NCBI RefSeq assembly: GCF_000799715.1
Contig: NZ_JUHG01000011.1
Location: forward strand, 1,364,001-1,428,000
Direction of reading: 5' to 3'
DNA length: 64,000 nucleotides
From: Martinezella rhizogenes
GTDB lineage: Bacteria; Pseudomonadota; Alphaproteobacteria; Rhizobiales; Rhizobiaceae
Numbering within the stretch: the first letter of the stretch is position 1; each line of letters begins with the position of its first letter. The notes under the pieces are model-generated. The model searched no databases. It was given only the letters and a program-made list of their open reading frames with translations, and had not been told where the DNA came from. Below, piece after piece: positions 43,738 through 53,136 of this stretch. The position numbers and the translations under genes are program-made.

Positions 43738-44781
43738 TTACTTGCTCCCGGTCTTCTCGGTATGGCTGATGCGGTCGGCAAGACGATCGAGCGTGCGACG
43801 CATCGATTTCGCCTCCTCCTGTTGCGCCTCGATCCAGTCGCGCAGCATCTGCTGTTCGTTGCGCATGTTCTTGACCAGGCCCTGAATGCCTTCCGCGAGG
43901 TTCGCCATCGCCGTTACCGAACGCTGACCGCCGCCCTCGTCGGCGATCTTGCGCAGATAGTCCGAAAGCGCGCGCACATCCTCGGAGGATGCGCCGCTGG
44001 TACCCTCGATGACCGGTCCGAGGTCGGAGCCGACATCGGTGACGGAGGAAAGCCAGTTTTCCAGTTCGGTGTAAAAGCGGTTCTGGGCTCGGCCGGCCTG
44101 CAGGTCGAGAAAGCCCAGGATCAGCGAGCCGGAAAGACCGAGCAGCGACGAGGAGAACGCCGTGCCCATGCCGACCAGCGGTCCCGAAAGGCCGGACTTC
44201 AGCGAACCGAGAATATCGCTGCTGTCGCCCGAGCCGACATCAAGGCTCTGGATGACGTCGTTGATCGAGCCGATCGTGCCGATCAGGCCCCAGAAGGTGC
44301 CGAGCAGGCCGAGGAAGACCAGCAGGCCGATGAGATAGCGCGAGGTGTCGCGCGACTCGTCGAGGCGGGTAGCGATGGAATCGAGGATTGAGCGCAGCGT
44401 CGCGGTCGAAAGCTGCATGCCGCGGCGGTTGCCGATCAGCGCCCGCATCGGCGCCAGAAGCCGGGGATTGCGGCCGACCTTTTCAGCGTTGCCGACTGCA
44501 CGGAAATGATTGAACCAGCGGACTTCCGGCCGCAGCATCAGCACATGGTTGAAGACCAGCAGGATGCCGACGGCAAGCACGCCGAGGATCAGGCCGTTGA
44601 GACCGGGATTGTGCATGAAGGCGACTTGAGCCTGACGAAACAGGATCGCCACGATAAAACCGACGATGACCAGAAAGAGGATCATCGTCCAGAAGAAGGC
44701 CATTGGGCTGGAGAGCTTGTAGGTATAGTTGCCCGACACATTGTCGGTCGACCCCAGATCCCCCAGGTTCACATTTTCCAT
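43738..44781 (-). CDS. MotA/TolQ/ExbB-like proton-channel protein
   Basis: The 347-aa protein has four membrane helices, with a MotA/ExbB core around LIGLLVFLGLLGTFWGLIGTIGSIND and SGPLVGMGTAFSSSLLGLSGSLILGFLDLQ (about 150-230). A cytoplasmic coiled-coil tail (VKNMRNEQQMLRDWIEAQQEEAKSMRRTL) follows. With the downstream OmpA-domain partner it should form a MotA5B2-like, ion-driven complex. The pair is conserved in rhizobia by my recollection but uncharacterised. Confidence 0.88.
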   Translation of the reverse strand: MENVNLGDLGSTDNVSGNYTYKLSSPMAFFWTMILFLVIVGFIVAILFRQAQVAFMHNPGLNGLILGVLAVGILLVFNHVLMLRPEVRWFNHFRAVGNAEKVGRNPRLLAPMRALIGNRRGMQLSTATLRSILDSIATRLDESRDTSRYLIGLLVFLGLLGTFWGLIGTIGSINDVIQSLDVGSGDSSDILGSLKSGLSGPLVGMGTAFSSSLLGLSGSLILGFLDLQAGRAQNRFYTELENWLSSVTDVGSDLGPVIEGTSGASSEDVRALSDYLRKIADEGGGQRSVTAMANLAEGIQGLVKNMRNEQQMLRDWIEAQQEEAKSMRRTLDRLADRISHTEKTGSK

Positions 44782-44914
44782 CGCACGCTCAGCCTCCGGA
44801 GTTTCCGCAGGCGGAGACTAGAGCAACATTGAGCCGAATTGAAGAGACGGAAAGCACAAAACGACCCGTTGGCAACAGGCAGTTTTGCCACAGGTGATTG
44901 GGCTGGGTCCGACC

Positions 44915-45718
44915 TTATTTCGTCGGGATCGGCCGCTTGACGACCTCGGCAAGCGCCTTGTGAATATGCTCGTTGCCGCAGATGATCGAGCTGGTGGCGA
45001 GCATGTCGCTGCCGCCGTCGAAATCCGACACGAAACCACCGGCTTCGCGCACCAGAAGGATGCCCACCGCCATATCCCAGGGCGACAGCCCCACTTCCCA
45101 GAAACCGTCGAAACGGCCGGCGGCGACATAGGCAAGATCGAGTGCCGCCGAACCGACGCGACGCACACCAGCGACTTCGCTCATGACATGACGCAGCTCG
45201 ACGAGGAACTTGCCATGATTGCCACGGCCAAGATGCGGAACGCCGCAACCGATGACGCAATCCGACAGCACGCGGCGCGAGGCGACGCGCAGGCGGCGAT
45301 CATTGAGGAAGGCACCGCCGCCGCGCTCAGCGGTGTAGAGCTCGTCCGTCGCCGGATTGAAGATGACACCGGCCACGATCTCGCCGTTGCGCTCGAGCGC
45401 GATCGACACAGAGAACATCGGAATGCCGTGCAGGAAGTTGGTCGTGCCGTCGAGCGGGTCGACGATCCAGCGATGCGCGCCGTCGGTGCCCTTGATATCC
45501 TCGTCGGCCTCTTCGCCGAGGAAGCCGTAGGTCGGCCGCGCCTTCAGCAGTTCGTCGCGGATGATCTTCTGCGCCTTCAGATCGGCCTGGCTGACGAAAT
45601 CGCCCGGCCCCTTCACCGAAACCTGCAGGTTCTGCACTTCGCCGAAATCGCGGCTAAGCGACTTGCCTGCCTTGAGGGCAGCCTGAACCATGACATTGAG
45701 AAGAGCAGAACGGGCCAT
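44915..45718 (-). CDS. Inositol monophosphatase-family phosphatase
   Basis: The 267-aa protein carries the Li-sensitive phosphatase motifs: GEEADE (about 68-73), WIVDPLDGTTNFLHGIP (about 83-99) and WDMAVGILLVREAGG (about 213-227), which bind two to three Mg2+ ions. Family members dephosphorylate inositol-1-phosphate or related sugar phosphates (SuhB-like). The ATG at 45718 begins MARSALLNVMVQAALKAGKSL; an upstream start at 45820 adds unrelated residues. Confidence 0.9.
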   Translation of the reverse strand: MARSALLNVMVQAALKAGKSLSRDFGEVQNLQVSVKGPGDFVSQADLKAQKIIRDELLKARPTYGFLGEEADEDIKGTDGAHRWIVDPLDGTTNFLHGIPMFSVSIALERNGEIVAGVIFNPATDELYTAERGGGAFLNDRRLRVASRRVLSDCVIGCGVPHLGRGNHGKFLVELRHVMSEVAGVRRVGSAALDLAYVAAGRFDGFWEVGLSPWDMAVGILLVREAGGFVSDFDGGSDMLATSSIICGNEHIHKALAEVVKRPIPTK

Positions 45719-45951
45719 CGGTTTTCCTTGGGTAATATAGAAGGCACTGACCGGACCCGAAAAAGGCCCCGGCGGAGCGGGATCGGCAGCGCAATAAAAG
45801 ATTGGCGGCCTCAAGACCACAAAATCGGGGGAATTTCAAGTGCCGAGGCAAATGCTGCCATTATCGGGCCGCCCTCGTGGTTCGGCGCTGCGGCCTTTGT
45901 CTCATGCACTTCACCACGAGAGCAGGTGAAGGAACTCGAATCCGGGCGATA

Positions 45952-46599
45952 TCACCAGGCCAGTACGCGTTTGCCGACAAAGGCGCCCATACCCATCACG
46001 ATCGCAATCGCGATGCTATACCAGACCGCCACGAACAGGCCGCCATCATTCTTGCAGACGAAAGCATAGGCAGCGGCCCCGAGAGCGCCCGCGAGAATGC
46101 CGGCCGCAGCACCCGCCATGGCCGGCCGGGTCGTGACGCCGGTTCGAAGCGCCGCGATGATCAGCGCCAGCGGCATGAGCGATAACAAGACCATGGCCAT
46201 GAGGCAGCTCGGAACGGAGACGCCGGATCGGCCCATCAGCGGGAAGCCCGACAGATCCGAGGCAGCGCCGATCAGCAACAATGCCACCCCCGGCAACAGC
46301 ATGGCGAGCGACAACGCTCCGGAGCCCGGCTTGCCGGCGTGACGCACGGCCAGAATGCCACCACCGGCCAGCACCAACATACTGGTGATTTTGTGATGGA
46401 ATGACGCGCCGCGCAAAGTCGCTTGCAATTCGGGCTGAAAGCCGAAGGTGGCAAAGACCAGGACGATCGCGCAGATGAGCGAAAGGATCGTTGCAAGCAG
46501 CAAAGTGCGCTCAAAGGAAAGAACTAGAGGTCGCTGCTCTACCCCGGCCTCACCAGCCAGATTTCGGATCATGACACCAGTATCATCAGCGGTTTTCAT
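45952..46599 (-). CDS. nrsF: NrsF-family (DUF1109) membrane anti-sigma factor
   Basis: The 215-aa protein has six predicted membrane helices (from about residue 33) and matches DUF1109/NrsF. In Caulobacter, NrsF is the integral-membrane anti-sigma of the ECF sigma factor SigF and responds to metal or oxidative stress. Its start overlaps the sigma-factor stop by 4 nt, so the two are made together. Confidence 0.87.
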   Translation of the reverse strand: MKTADDTGVMIRNLAGEAGVEQRPLVLSFERTLLLATILSLICAIVLVFATFGFQPELQATLRGASFHHKITSMLVLAGGGILAVRHAGKPGSGALSLAMLLPGVALLLIGAASDLSGFPLMGRSGVSVPSCLMAMVLLSLMPLALIIAALRTGVTTRPAMAGAAAGILAGALGAAAYAFVCKNDGGLFVAVWYSIAIAIVMGMGAFVGKRVLAW

Positions 46600-47180
46600 A
46601 TCTTGCCCCTGCTTGGTTTGTGTGGAGCAACGCCGGCGACCGAAGCCAGGCGTTGCAGCGCCCGGTGCAGCGTCACCCGCACAGCACCTTCGCTGGTCTG
46701 GAGCTTCTCGGCCGTCTCGCGCACCGACGCGCCCTCGATCGTCAGCGCCTGGACGACGGTGCGTTGACCAAGGGAGAGACCGTTCAAATGGCGGTCGAGA
46801 TCGATCAGCGCCCGGTCGGCGTTTTCACGCGGCGCTTCGACCACATTGGACCATTCTTCCAGCGTCAGGTCGCTGCGATATCGCGCCTCCCGGCGACGGC
46901 GGCGCATCGCGTCGGACAGCTTGTAGCGTACAATGGCGTAAAACCATGGCAGAAACGCGCGATCCGCGTCCCAGCGATGCCGCATCGTATGCAGGCCGAT
47001 TAATATTTCCTGAACGATATCTTCCGTCTCATGCGCGCTCATGCCGAGCCGCGACAGCCGTCCACGGACCAAGACGCGCAGCAATTTCGCGACATCGCCC
47101 AGCAGCCATTCATAAGCGGCAGCATCGCCCCGCCGCTCGGCCTTCATGGCATTGGCCCAAATCTGTTCGCGCGATTCCAT
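46596..47180 (-). CDS. ECF sigma factor (SigF/ECF16-like)
   Basis: The 194-aa protein has sigma region 2 (HETEDIVQEILIGLHTMRHRWDADRAFLPWFYAIVRYKLSDAMRRRRRE, about 50-98) and region 4 (LSLGQRTVVQALTIEGASVRETAEKLQTSEGAVRVTLHRALQRL). The overlap with an NrsF-type anti-sigma places it with ECF16/SigF. A promoter-like GTAACA-N15-CGAA on its strand at 47214-47190 resembles SigF promoters, suggesting autoregulation with a very short leader. Confidence 0.92.
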   Translation of the reverse strand: MESREQIWANAMKAERRGDAAAYEWLLGDVAKLLRVLVRGRLSRLGMSAHETEDIVQEILIGLHTMRHRWDADRAFLPWFYAIVRYKLSDAMRRRRREARYRSDLTLEEWSNVVEAPRENADRALIDLDRHLNGLSLGQRTVVQALTIEGASVRETAEKLQTSEGAVRVTLHRALQRLASVAGVAPHKPSRGKI

Positions 47181-47189
47181 ATCTGTCTA

Positions 47190-47214
47190 TTCGCCGCCAA
47201 AACGTATTTGTTAC
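47190..47214 (-). promoter_or_regulatory. Candidate autoregulated ECF promoter
   Basis: On the minus strand, GTAACA and CGAA are separated by 15 nt, close to the GTAAC/CGAA promoter elements described for Caulobacter SigF. The -10 ends 10 nt before the sigma-factor ATG. Confidence 0.5.
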
Positions 47215-47352
47215 AGCCCACTCCAGATTTTTATCGCCGCACGCCAAACGCCAACACATTTCCGTGATGATGTTGCGCCGCGCCACAGCCGGTCGAATTG
47301 AGTTTCAGGAGCGTGAAGCATCCTCCCGACAATCAACCAAGGAAACCGATCG

Positions 47353-48132
47353 ATGAAAACACTACAGAGACTTGCCATTGCCACAGCCGCACTATTGGCT
47401 GTCTTCGCAGCACAACCGGCCTTCGCCGCAACCGCGCCGACGATCAAGGCGCATAATGTCGTCCTCGTCCATGGCGCCTACGCCGACGGATCGAGCTGGT
47501 CCGAGGTGATCCCGATCCTGCAGCGCGCCGGCCTGCATGTGACTTCGGTGCAAAACCCGCTGACGTCCTTCGCCGATGATGTTGCCGCCACCAATCGGGT
47601 TCTGGCACTGCAGGATGGTCCGACCGTCCTCGTCGGCCACTCCTATGCCGGCATGGTCATCAGCGAGACTGGCATCGACCCGAAGGTCAGCGCCCTCGTC
47701 TATGTTGCCGCCCGCGCACCCGACGCCGGCGAGGACTATGCCGCACTCGCCGCCAAATTCCCCACCCCACCGGCAACCAAAGGTCTCGTCCATTCAGGCG
47801 GTTTCGCTCAGCTCAGCGAAGATGCTTTCGTCCATGACTTCGCCGGCGACCTGAAACCCGCCAAGGCTCGGGCACTTTATGCGGTGCAGGGGCGGATTTC
47901 GGACACCCTGTTTGCCTCGCGCACCACGCAGGCCGCCTGGAAGACCAAGCCGAGCTGGTACGCCATCTCCAAGAACGACCGCACGACATCGCCCGAGTTG
48001 GAACGCTTTCTCGCCAAGCGCATGAATGCGACCACCGTCGAACTCAACTCCAGCCATGTCTCACTGATTTCCCATCCTCGTGAAATCGCCAACATGATCC
48101 TTGCGGCCGCGGGCTACCCAGTGAAGAAATAG
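47353..48132 (+). CDS. Secreted alpha/beta hydrolase
   Basis: The 259-aa protein has a signal peptide (residues 1-25, cleavage after AFA). A compact alpha/beta-hydrolase fold follows: VVLVHGAYADGSSWSEVIPIL, nucleophile Ser97 in VGHSYAGM, and a catalytic His in SSHVSLISHP. It resembles esterase-like hydrolases of the EstC/salicylate-esterase type. The substrate is unknown. It diverges from the ECF sigma gene by 172 nt; no ECF promoter copy was found on its side. Confidence 0.86.
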   Translation: MKTLQRLAIATAALLAVFAAQPAFAATAPTIKAHNVVLVHGAYADGSSWSEVIPILQRAGLHVTSVQNPLTSFADDVAATNRVLALQDGPTVLVGHSYAGMVISETGIDPKVSALVYVAARAPDAGEDYAALAAKFPTPPATKGLVHSGGFAQLSEDAFVHDFAGDLKPAKARALYAVQGRISDTLFASRTTQAAWKTKPSWYAISKNDRTTSPELERFLAKRMNATTVELNSSHVSLISHPREIANMILAAAGYPVKK

Positions 48133-48209
48133 CTGACGCCAATCATCGGATAGATTTTCGAGATCGATTCAGCGATCTGCTTCGGAAAACCGCAAACACG
48201 CCCGGCGCG

Positions 48210-49439
48210 CTACCGCGCCCGGCGGAACTTGTTGGCCGCGTCGATCGCGGCCTTCTGCTGGTAATCCTCGATGCCCTGATAGAAATCCTCGAGCTCCGGA
48301 TCCTTCAGGCCGGCACGGCGGGAAATCACATACCATGTGGCGGCCGCGACCGGATCCTGCTTCGTGCCGAGGGCATTGATATAGAGATGCGCCAGCTTGT
48401 TCTGGGCGACGATATTGCCGCGATAGGCGGCAACCCGCATCCAGTTGAAGCCATTTTCCAGGTCCTGCTTGCCACCGGTGCCGTTGATCAGCCAGACGCC
48501 CATGTCGAGCTGCGCGGTGTCGAAACCGGCATTGGCGGCGCGCGACAGCCATTCGCGGGCGCGCGCTTTCTTTTCCGGCGGCAGCTCGGGCATGTTGAGA
48601 TAAAGCTGCGAGATGGCATATTGCGCGTCGGCAATGCCTTGCTCGGCGGACTTCTCATAATAGGGAAGAGCCATTTGCAGGCCCTTGAGACCGGGATTTT
48701 CGGCCGTCAGCATCTGCCCCAAGTTGAATTCGGCGGATGCCTGGCCGGCATCGGCCGCCTTTTTCATCCATTCGTCAGCCTTCTTCCGGTCGCGCGGCAC
48801 GTCACGCCCTTCCATCAGGACGAGCGCATATTTGAACATCGCGGTGGCGTCGCCGCCCTCGGCCGCCTTGCTGTACCAGAAGGCGGCATCCTTGGTGTCG
48901 CGCTTGACGCCGAGACCTTGGGTCATCAGTTCGGCAAGCAAAGTCTGCGCGGCGGGATCGCCGAGCTGCGCCCGCGGCAGCGCCCGCTGGAACGCTGTCA
49001 GATAATAGCCACGCTGGAATGCCCCGTAGGCTTCGTCGACTTTGCCCTTGAAGGGTTTGTCCTTGGGCAGGTCGGGCAGATTCGCGCCCATGCGCTCAAA
49101 AACCCCGACACCTTCGGACGGCTTGACATTATCGGCCTTCGGCTCCGCGCCGGGCTGGATCTTCTCGGTCTTGAAAGTGTTCGTGCCCGCATCCAGAGGG
49201 CGTGTCACGACGCTCTCGCCATGCGTCGGGGCATCGTCCGGGGGCACGTCGGTATCGTCGGCAAGCCCACCTTCGGCAGGTTTGGCATTCTGATCCGGCT
49301 TATCCGGCTGCGCGGTGATGCCGGGCAGCGACGTATCGCCCTTGCTCGACTGCGCCACCGACAGCAACGGCAATGCCGTCAGCCCGACGGCGAGCGCGGC
49401 AAGGAAGGAATGGTGACGGAATCGAGGCGTGAACGACAT
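48210..49439 (-). CDS. Secreted Sel1-repeat protein
   Basis: The 409-aa protein has a signal peptide (about 1-30) and a low-complexity linker (about 31-125). About six Sel1-like repeats follow (LGDPAAQTLLAELMTQGLGVKRDTKDAAFWYSKAAEGGDATAMFKYALVLMEG, and so on, to about 395). Sel1 repeats form alpha-solenoids for protein binding. Periplasmic location is likely; related rhizobial proteins include the exopolysaccharide regulator ExoR, but the length and linker differ, so that identity is not claimed. Confidence 0.85.
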   Translation of the reverse strand: MSFTPRFRHHSFLAALAVGLTALPLLSVAQSSKGDTSLPGITAQPDKPDQNAKPAEGGLADDTDVPPDDAPTHGESVVTRPLDAGTNTFKTEKIQPGAEPKADNVKPSEGVGVFERMGANLPDLPKDKPFKGKVDEAYGAFQRGYYLTAFQRALPRAQLGDPAAQTLLAELMTQGLGVKRDTKDAAFWYSKAAEGGDATAMFKYALVLMEGRDVPRDRKKADEWMKKAADAGQASAEFNLGQMLTAENPGLKGLQMALPYYEKSAEQGIADAQYAISQLYLNMPELPPEKKARAREWLSRAANAGFDTAQLDMGVWLINGTGGKQDLENGFNWMRVAAYRGNIVAQNKLAHLYINALGTKQDPVAAATWYVISRRAGLKDPELEDFYQGIEDYQQKAAIDAANKFRRAR

Positions 49440-49448
49440 GGTTTGCTA

Positions 49449-50102
49449 TCAATCTTCAAACCGTGGCGCTTTTTCGTCCAGAAGCGCATTCACTTCCGCG
49501 ACGATGGTCGCCGCCGCTGCGGGATCGGCAAAAACAGCCGTGCGCAACGCTACGAATTCGGCGCCCGACAAAGCCACCTCCAGCGCCGATTTCGGATCGG
49601 TGCCGCCCATGACGATGCAGGGGATAGCGATCATCGAGGCCCACCATTCGGCGAGCGCCACGTTTTTCGGATGCGCCTCCGGCTTGATGTCGCCCTCGAT
49701 CTTGCCGAAGAAGATGTAATCGGGCCGCAGCTCGCCGATCTCAAGCGCATGGTGCCTGTCGGTGGCGTTCCCGCCGCCAACGATCAGCTTCGGCGCGTGT
49801 TTTTCCACCGCTTCGGTGAATTCCTCAAGATTGCCGGTAATATGCAGGCCATCGGCCTTGGCCCGGCCGGCCACGCGGCTGTCGCCGGCGATCAGCGCGG
49901 CAGCACCCGCCTCCTGCGCCAGCGGCACCAGCTTTTCCGCGTGCTTCTGGAAGAGGCCATCGTCAAGACCATATTGCGGGATGATAACCGAGGCGACGTC
50001 CCCACCTCTCAATGCATCGGCCAGCACCTTCGCCTGCTCCTCGATATCGGCAATATCGGGAACGATGAGAACGAGGCGGCAGCGATCTTTTGGCACAGAC
50101 AT
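49449..50102 (-). CDS. Thiamine-phosphate-synthase-like (ThiE-like) protein
   Basis: The 217-aa TIM-barrel protein resembles ThiE/TenI: LADALRGGDVASVIIPQYG, LIAGDSRVAGRAKADGLHI near the middle, and PDYIFFGKIEGDIKPEAHPKN followed by VMGGTDPKSALEV. Classical ThiE uses a more canonical pyrophosphate-binding set (such as GxHLGQxD); here HITG replaces it, so activity as thiamine-phosphate synthase is doubtful. It starts 9 nt upstream of the Sel1 gene and may be co-transcribed. Confidence 0.78.
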   Translation of the reverse strand: MSVPKDRCRLVLIVPDIADIEEQAKVLADALRGGDVASVIIPQYGLDDGLFQKHAEKLVPLAQEAGAAALIAGDSRVAGRAKADGLHITGNLEEFTEAVEKHAPKLIVGGGNATDRHHALEIGELRPDYIFFGKIEGDIKPEAHPKNVALAEWWASMIAIPCIVMGGTDPKSALEVALSGAEFVALRTAVFADPAAAATIVAEVNALLDEKAPRFED

Positions 50103-50346
50103 CGAGAGTTTCCATATTTCACGGGTTCATTCGTCAGGGATGGCGTACCCGTTCGATGTTTGTGAGTAAATCCGTTGGAACGGTCTGACAAGGGGCAGGC
50201 CTGCGAAACCGCGCCGCGCCGTGAACCCTCATGGCTATTACGAAGCCTGCGGAACCTCCGGCCGAGATACCGGAAACAAAGCGCAATCCATCATTGCATC
50301 GCACAATTGACTTGCCGGTCCCCTGCGTTTGACGTAGCTTTTTGTC

Positions 50347-50607
50347 ATGTCGACCACGGACCCCTTCGCAGCCATCGCTGATCCGAACCGGCGCCATCTG
50401 CTGGAAGAGTTGCGGCGTGCACCGAAAACAGTCAATGAACTGGCGCAGGGCCTGCCCATCAGCCGCCCCGCCGTGTCGCAGCATCTCAAGGCGCTGCTCG
50501 ACAGCAATCTCGTTTCCGTCACCTCCGAAGGCACGAAACGCATCTACGCGGTCAACAGCCGCGGTTTCGACAAGCTCAATTTGTGGCTGGATCAGTTCTG
50601 GGCCTGA
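50347..50607 (+). CDS. ArsR-family transcriptional regulator
   Basis: The 86-aa winged-helix protein reads FAAIADPNRRHLLEELRRAPKTVNELAQGLPISRPAVSQHLKALLDSNLVSVTSEGTKRIYAV. It is a minimal ArsR of the type usually followed by an SRPBCC gene, but none is adjacent here, so its target is not clear. Its upstream region is shared with the divergent ThiE-like gene. Confidence 0.86.
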   Translation: MSTTDPFAAIADPNRRHLLEELRRAPKTVNELAQGLPISRPAVSQHLKALLDSNLVSVTSEGTKRIYAVNSRGFDKLNLWLDQFWA

Positions 50608-50809
50608 GAGCGCTCCCTGGCGCCCGTATAGCCAATTCCCAGTTTTTCGCGGGAAAATCGCGCCGACTTCCACTCGTGACATGTTGAAGCCGGCGCATTT
50701 GTTGAACTGGAATGCCCACCATCTTCGACCAGGAATTGTCCGGGGCCTTTCGACCCGCCGGTCCTTCTTCGCTATAATCGGTGGATTTGTCCCTTATAAA
50801 GATCTTACG

Positions 50810-50983
50810 TCAGTGGACTGACAATTTCAGACGGTGGATTTCGTCCTTGAGGCGCAGCTTCCTGCGCTTGATGTCGGCTATTTCGGTATCATTGATAGAG
50901 GGAGATGTCAGTGCAGAATGCAGCGCCTCCTCGAGAGCGACATGTTTCTTTTCGAGCGATTCAAGATGTGCTTGAACAGTCAT
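50810..50983 (-). CDS. DUF465 (YdcH-like) small coiled-coil protein
   Basis: Reading back from ATG 50983 gives 57 residues: MTVQAHLESLEKKHVALEEA, then a helix ending IADIKRRKLRLKDEIHRL. This is a DUF465 protein, which forms a helical hairpin. GGAAGGAAGGG lies just upstream of the ATG. It faces a second DUF465 gene (51212) across about 230 nt. Function unknown. Confidence 0.85.
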   Translation of the reverse strand: MTVQAHLESLEKKHVALEEALHSALTSPSINDTEIADIKRRKLRLKDEIHRLKLSVH

Positions 50984-51211
50984 ATGACCCTTCCTTCCTC
51001 TTACAATCCCCGACTATCCTTCGCCAGGGATTTAGGTGTCAACCTTATCAGTGTGACATAATATTGAACCCTTGTCGAAGGCGAAAACGTGGCCTTTGGG
51101 CGACAAATTCATGATGAAGGATAACTTCCCGTTATCGTCATTTGGTGATAGAGGCTTGCGGAATTCATGAGGCGGAACGAACGCGATTCCGCAAGCATCG
51201 GGGAAATAAGC

Positions 51212-51415
51212 ATGGCCGATCAGGAACAGGCGGAAATCAGGCTGATCGTGGCGCGGCTGCGCCAAGAGCACGAGGATTTCGACGCCGCGATCAATGCCAT
51301 GATCCAGATGGGCTGCGAAGCCCTCCGCATCCAGCGCATGAAAAAGAAGAAGCTTGTCATCAAGGACAAGCTGACCAAGCTTGAAGACCAGATCATCCCC
51401 GACATTATCGCCTGA
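51212..51415 (+). CDS. DUF465 (YdcH-like) small protein
   Basis: The 67-aa helical protein starts [20 protein letters not shown] and has the DUF465 C-terminal pattern [26 protein letters not shown] 51212 follows GGGGAAAT; an upstream in-frame start at 51167 lacks one. It ends 16 nt before purE and is probably co-transcribed with purEK. Confidence 0.85.
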   Translation: MADQEQAEIRLIVARLRQEHEDFDAAINAMIQMGCEALRIQRMKKKKLVIKDKLTKLEDQIIPDIIA

Positions 51416-51431
51416 GGAGCAAGACGCGACG

Positions 51432-51929
51432 ATGATGACAGAAAGACCGCCCGTCGCCATCATCATGGGCAGCCAGTCCGACTGGGAAACCATGAAGAAC
51501 GCTGCAGACACGCTGGAAGCGCTGGAAATCACCTATGATGCGCGCATCATTTCCGCGCACCGCACGCCAGATCGGCTGATGAGCTTCGCCAAGGGCGCGC
51601 GCGAGGAGGGCTTCAAGGTCATCATCGCCGGCGCGGGCGGCGCGGCCCACCTTCCGGGCATGGCCGCCTCAATGACGCCGCTGCCGGTGTTCGGCGTGCC
51701 GGTACAGTCTCGCGCCTTGTCGGGCCAGGACAGCCTTCTCTCTATCGTGCAGATGCCGGCCGGCATTCCCGTCGGTACGCTGGCGATCGGCAAGGCCGGC
51801 GCCATCAATGCCGCCCTTCTCGCCGCCGCCGTCCTCGCGCTCAGTGACGAAGAGATTGCCGACAGGCTGGACGAATGGCGCGCCCGGCAGAGTGCCGCGG
51901 TTGCCGAATATCCAATGGACGACCTATGA
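51432..51929 (+). CDS. purE: N5-carboxyaminoimidazole ribonucleotide mutase PurE
   Basis: The 165-aa enzyme moves the carboxylate of N5-CAIR to give CAIR in purine synthesis. Visible are [27 protein letters not shown] with the catalytic His, [14 protein letters not shown] and [32 protein letters not shown] lies 18 nt before the ATG at 51432; ATG 51435 is equally possible. The stop overlaps purK by 4 nt. Confidence 0.96.
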   Translation: MMTERPPVAIIMGSQSDWETMKNAADTLEALEITYDARIISAHRTPDRLMSFAKGAREEGFKVIIAGAGGAAHLPGMAASMTPLPVFGVPVQSRALSGQDSLLSIVQMPAGIPVGTLAIGKAGAINAALLAAAVLALSDEEIADRLDEWRARQSAAVAEYPMDDL

Positions 51930-52984
51930 CCGCAAAAACGATCGGCATCATCGGCGGCGGCCAGCTCGGCCGCATGCTGGCCATGGCCGCGGCCCGGCTG
52001 AATTTTCAAACCGTCATTCTGGAACCGCAGGCCGATTGTCCGGCCGCGCAGATGGCAAGCGACCAGATCATCGCCGCCTATGACGATCCGGCTGCCCTTG
52101 CCGAACTGGCGAAACGCTGCGACGTCGTCACCTATGAATTCGAAAACGTACCGGTCATCGCCGCCGAAGAGCTGGCCAAGGATGTCCCCGTCTATCCGCC
52201 GCCGAAGGCGCTGGAAATGGCGCAGGACAGATTGACCGAAAAACGCTTCATCAACGATTGCGGTATTTCGACCGCCCGCTTCCACGCCGTCGACAGCCAG
52301 GCCGATCTCGAAGTCGCCCTTGCCGATTTCGGCGGACAGGGCGTGCTGAAGACCCGACGCCTCGGCTATGACGGCAAGGGCCAGCGCGTCTATCGTTCGT
52401 CCGCAGACAGCGCGGAAGGCGGCTATGCAGCACTTGGCAGCGTGCCGCTGATTCTCGAAAGCTTCGTGTCCTTCGAGCGGGAGATTTCCATTATCGCCGC
52501 CCGTGGCCTGGATGGCGCGATCGCCTGTTACGATCCGGCGGAGAATATCCATCGCGACGGCATCCTTCACACCTCCACCCTGCCCGCGAGCATTTCCACC
52601 GAGACGGCGACCGTGGCCCGCGAGGCTGCGGAGAAGCTCCTGGCCGCGCTCGGCTATGTCGGCGTCATCGGTATCGAGTTCTTCGCGCTTCCAGACGGCA
52701 GCCTGATCGCCAATGAAATGGCGCCGCGCGTCCACAATTCCGGCCACTGGACGGAAGCCGCCTGCGTCGTCTCGCAATTCGAGCAGCATATCCGCGCCGT
52801 TACCGGCCTGCCGCTCGGCAATCCCGTCCGCCATTCCGACTGCGTGATGCAGAATCTGATCGGCGATGACATCCTTTCGGTCCCCGATTGGCTGCGCCAG
52901 GACAATGTGCTAGTACATCTCTACGGCAAGACGGAGTCCCGCCCTGGCCGTAAAATGGGCCATATCACACAGCTTCATCGCTAA
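51926..52984 (+). CDS. purK: 5-(carboxyamino)imidazole ribonucleotide synthase PurK
   Basis: The 352-aa ATP-grasp enzyme carboxylates AIR with bicarbonate and ATP. It shows [17 protein letters not shown] (5-21), the ATP-grasp [12 protein letters not shown] loop, [14 protein letters not shown], and [13 protein letters not shown] in the active site. ATG 51926 overlaps the purE stop; earlier in-frame starts lie inside purE. Confidence 0.96.
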   Translation: MTAKTIGIIGGGQLGRMLAMAAARLNFQTVILEPQADCPAAQMASDQIIAAYDDPAALAELAKRCDVVTYEFENVPVIAAEELAKDVPVYPPPKALEMAQDRLTEKRFINDCGISTARFHAVDSQADLEVALADFGGQGVLKTRRLGYDGKGQRVYRSSADSAEGGYAALGSVPLILESFVSFEREISIIAARGLDGAIACYDPAENIHRDGILHTSTLPASISTETATVAREAAEKLLAALGYVGVIGIEFFALPDGSLIANEMAPRVHNSGHWTEAACVVSQFEQHIRAVTGLPLGNPVRHSDCVMQNLIGDDILSVPDWLRQDNVLVHLYGKTESRPGRKMGHITQLHR

Positions 52985-53136
52985 CGGTACAGGGAAAAAG
53001 CCCTGACGTGGTTGACAGGGCCCAGGTGACAAGGTATTTGCTCCCCACCCTAAAGAGCGCGCCCTGAGCGCGCTTTTGATTGTTAAAAGATACGGGCGAA
53101 TGTGACATTCCCCCTCAGAGATCGCGGATCAGAAAA

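Noticed and set aside
42703..44781. Zorya-type phage defence (ZorA/ZorB)
   Set aside because: The pair resembles ZorAB in architecture, but no ZorC, ZorD or ZorE gene is adjacent and the neighbours are housekeeping genes.
45930..45950. tRNA-like GAACTCGAATCC sequence
   Set aside because: No acceptor stem or D arm can be formed around it; not a tRNA.
49449..50102. Calling this gene thiE outright
   Set aside because: The usual pyrophosphate-binding residues of ThiE are not clearly present and no other thiamine gene is near, so it is reported as ThiE-like only.
48387..50165. Long open frame antisense to the Sel1 and ThiE-like genes
   Set aside because: High-GC antisense shadow: it runs across two well-supported genes, shows no domain and has no ribosome-binding site.
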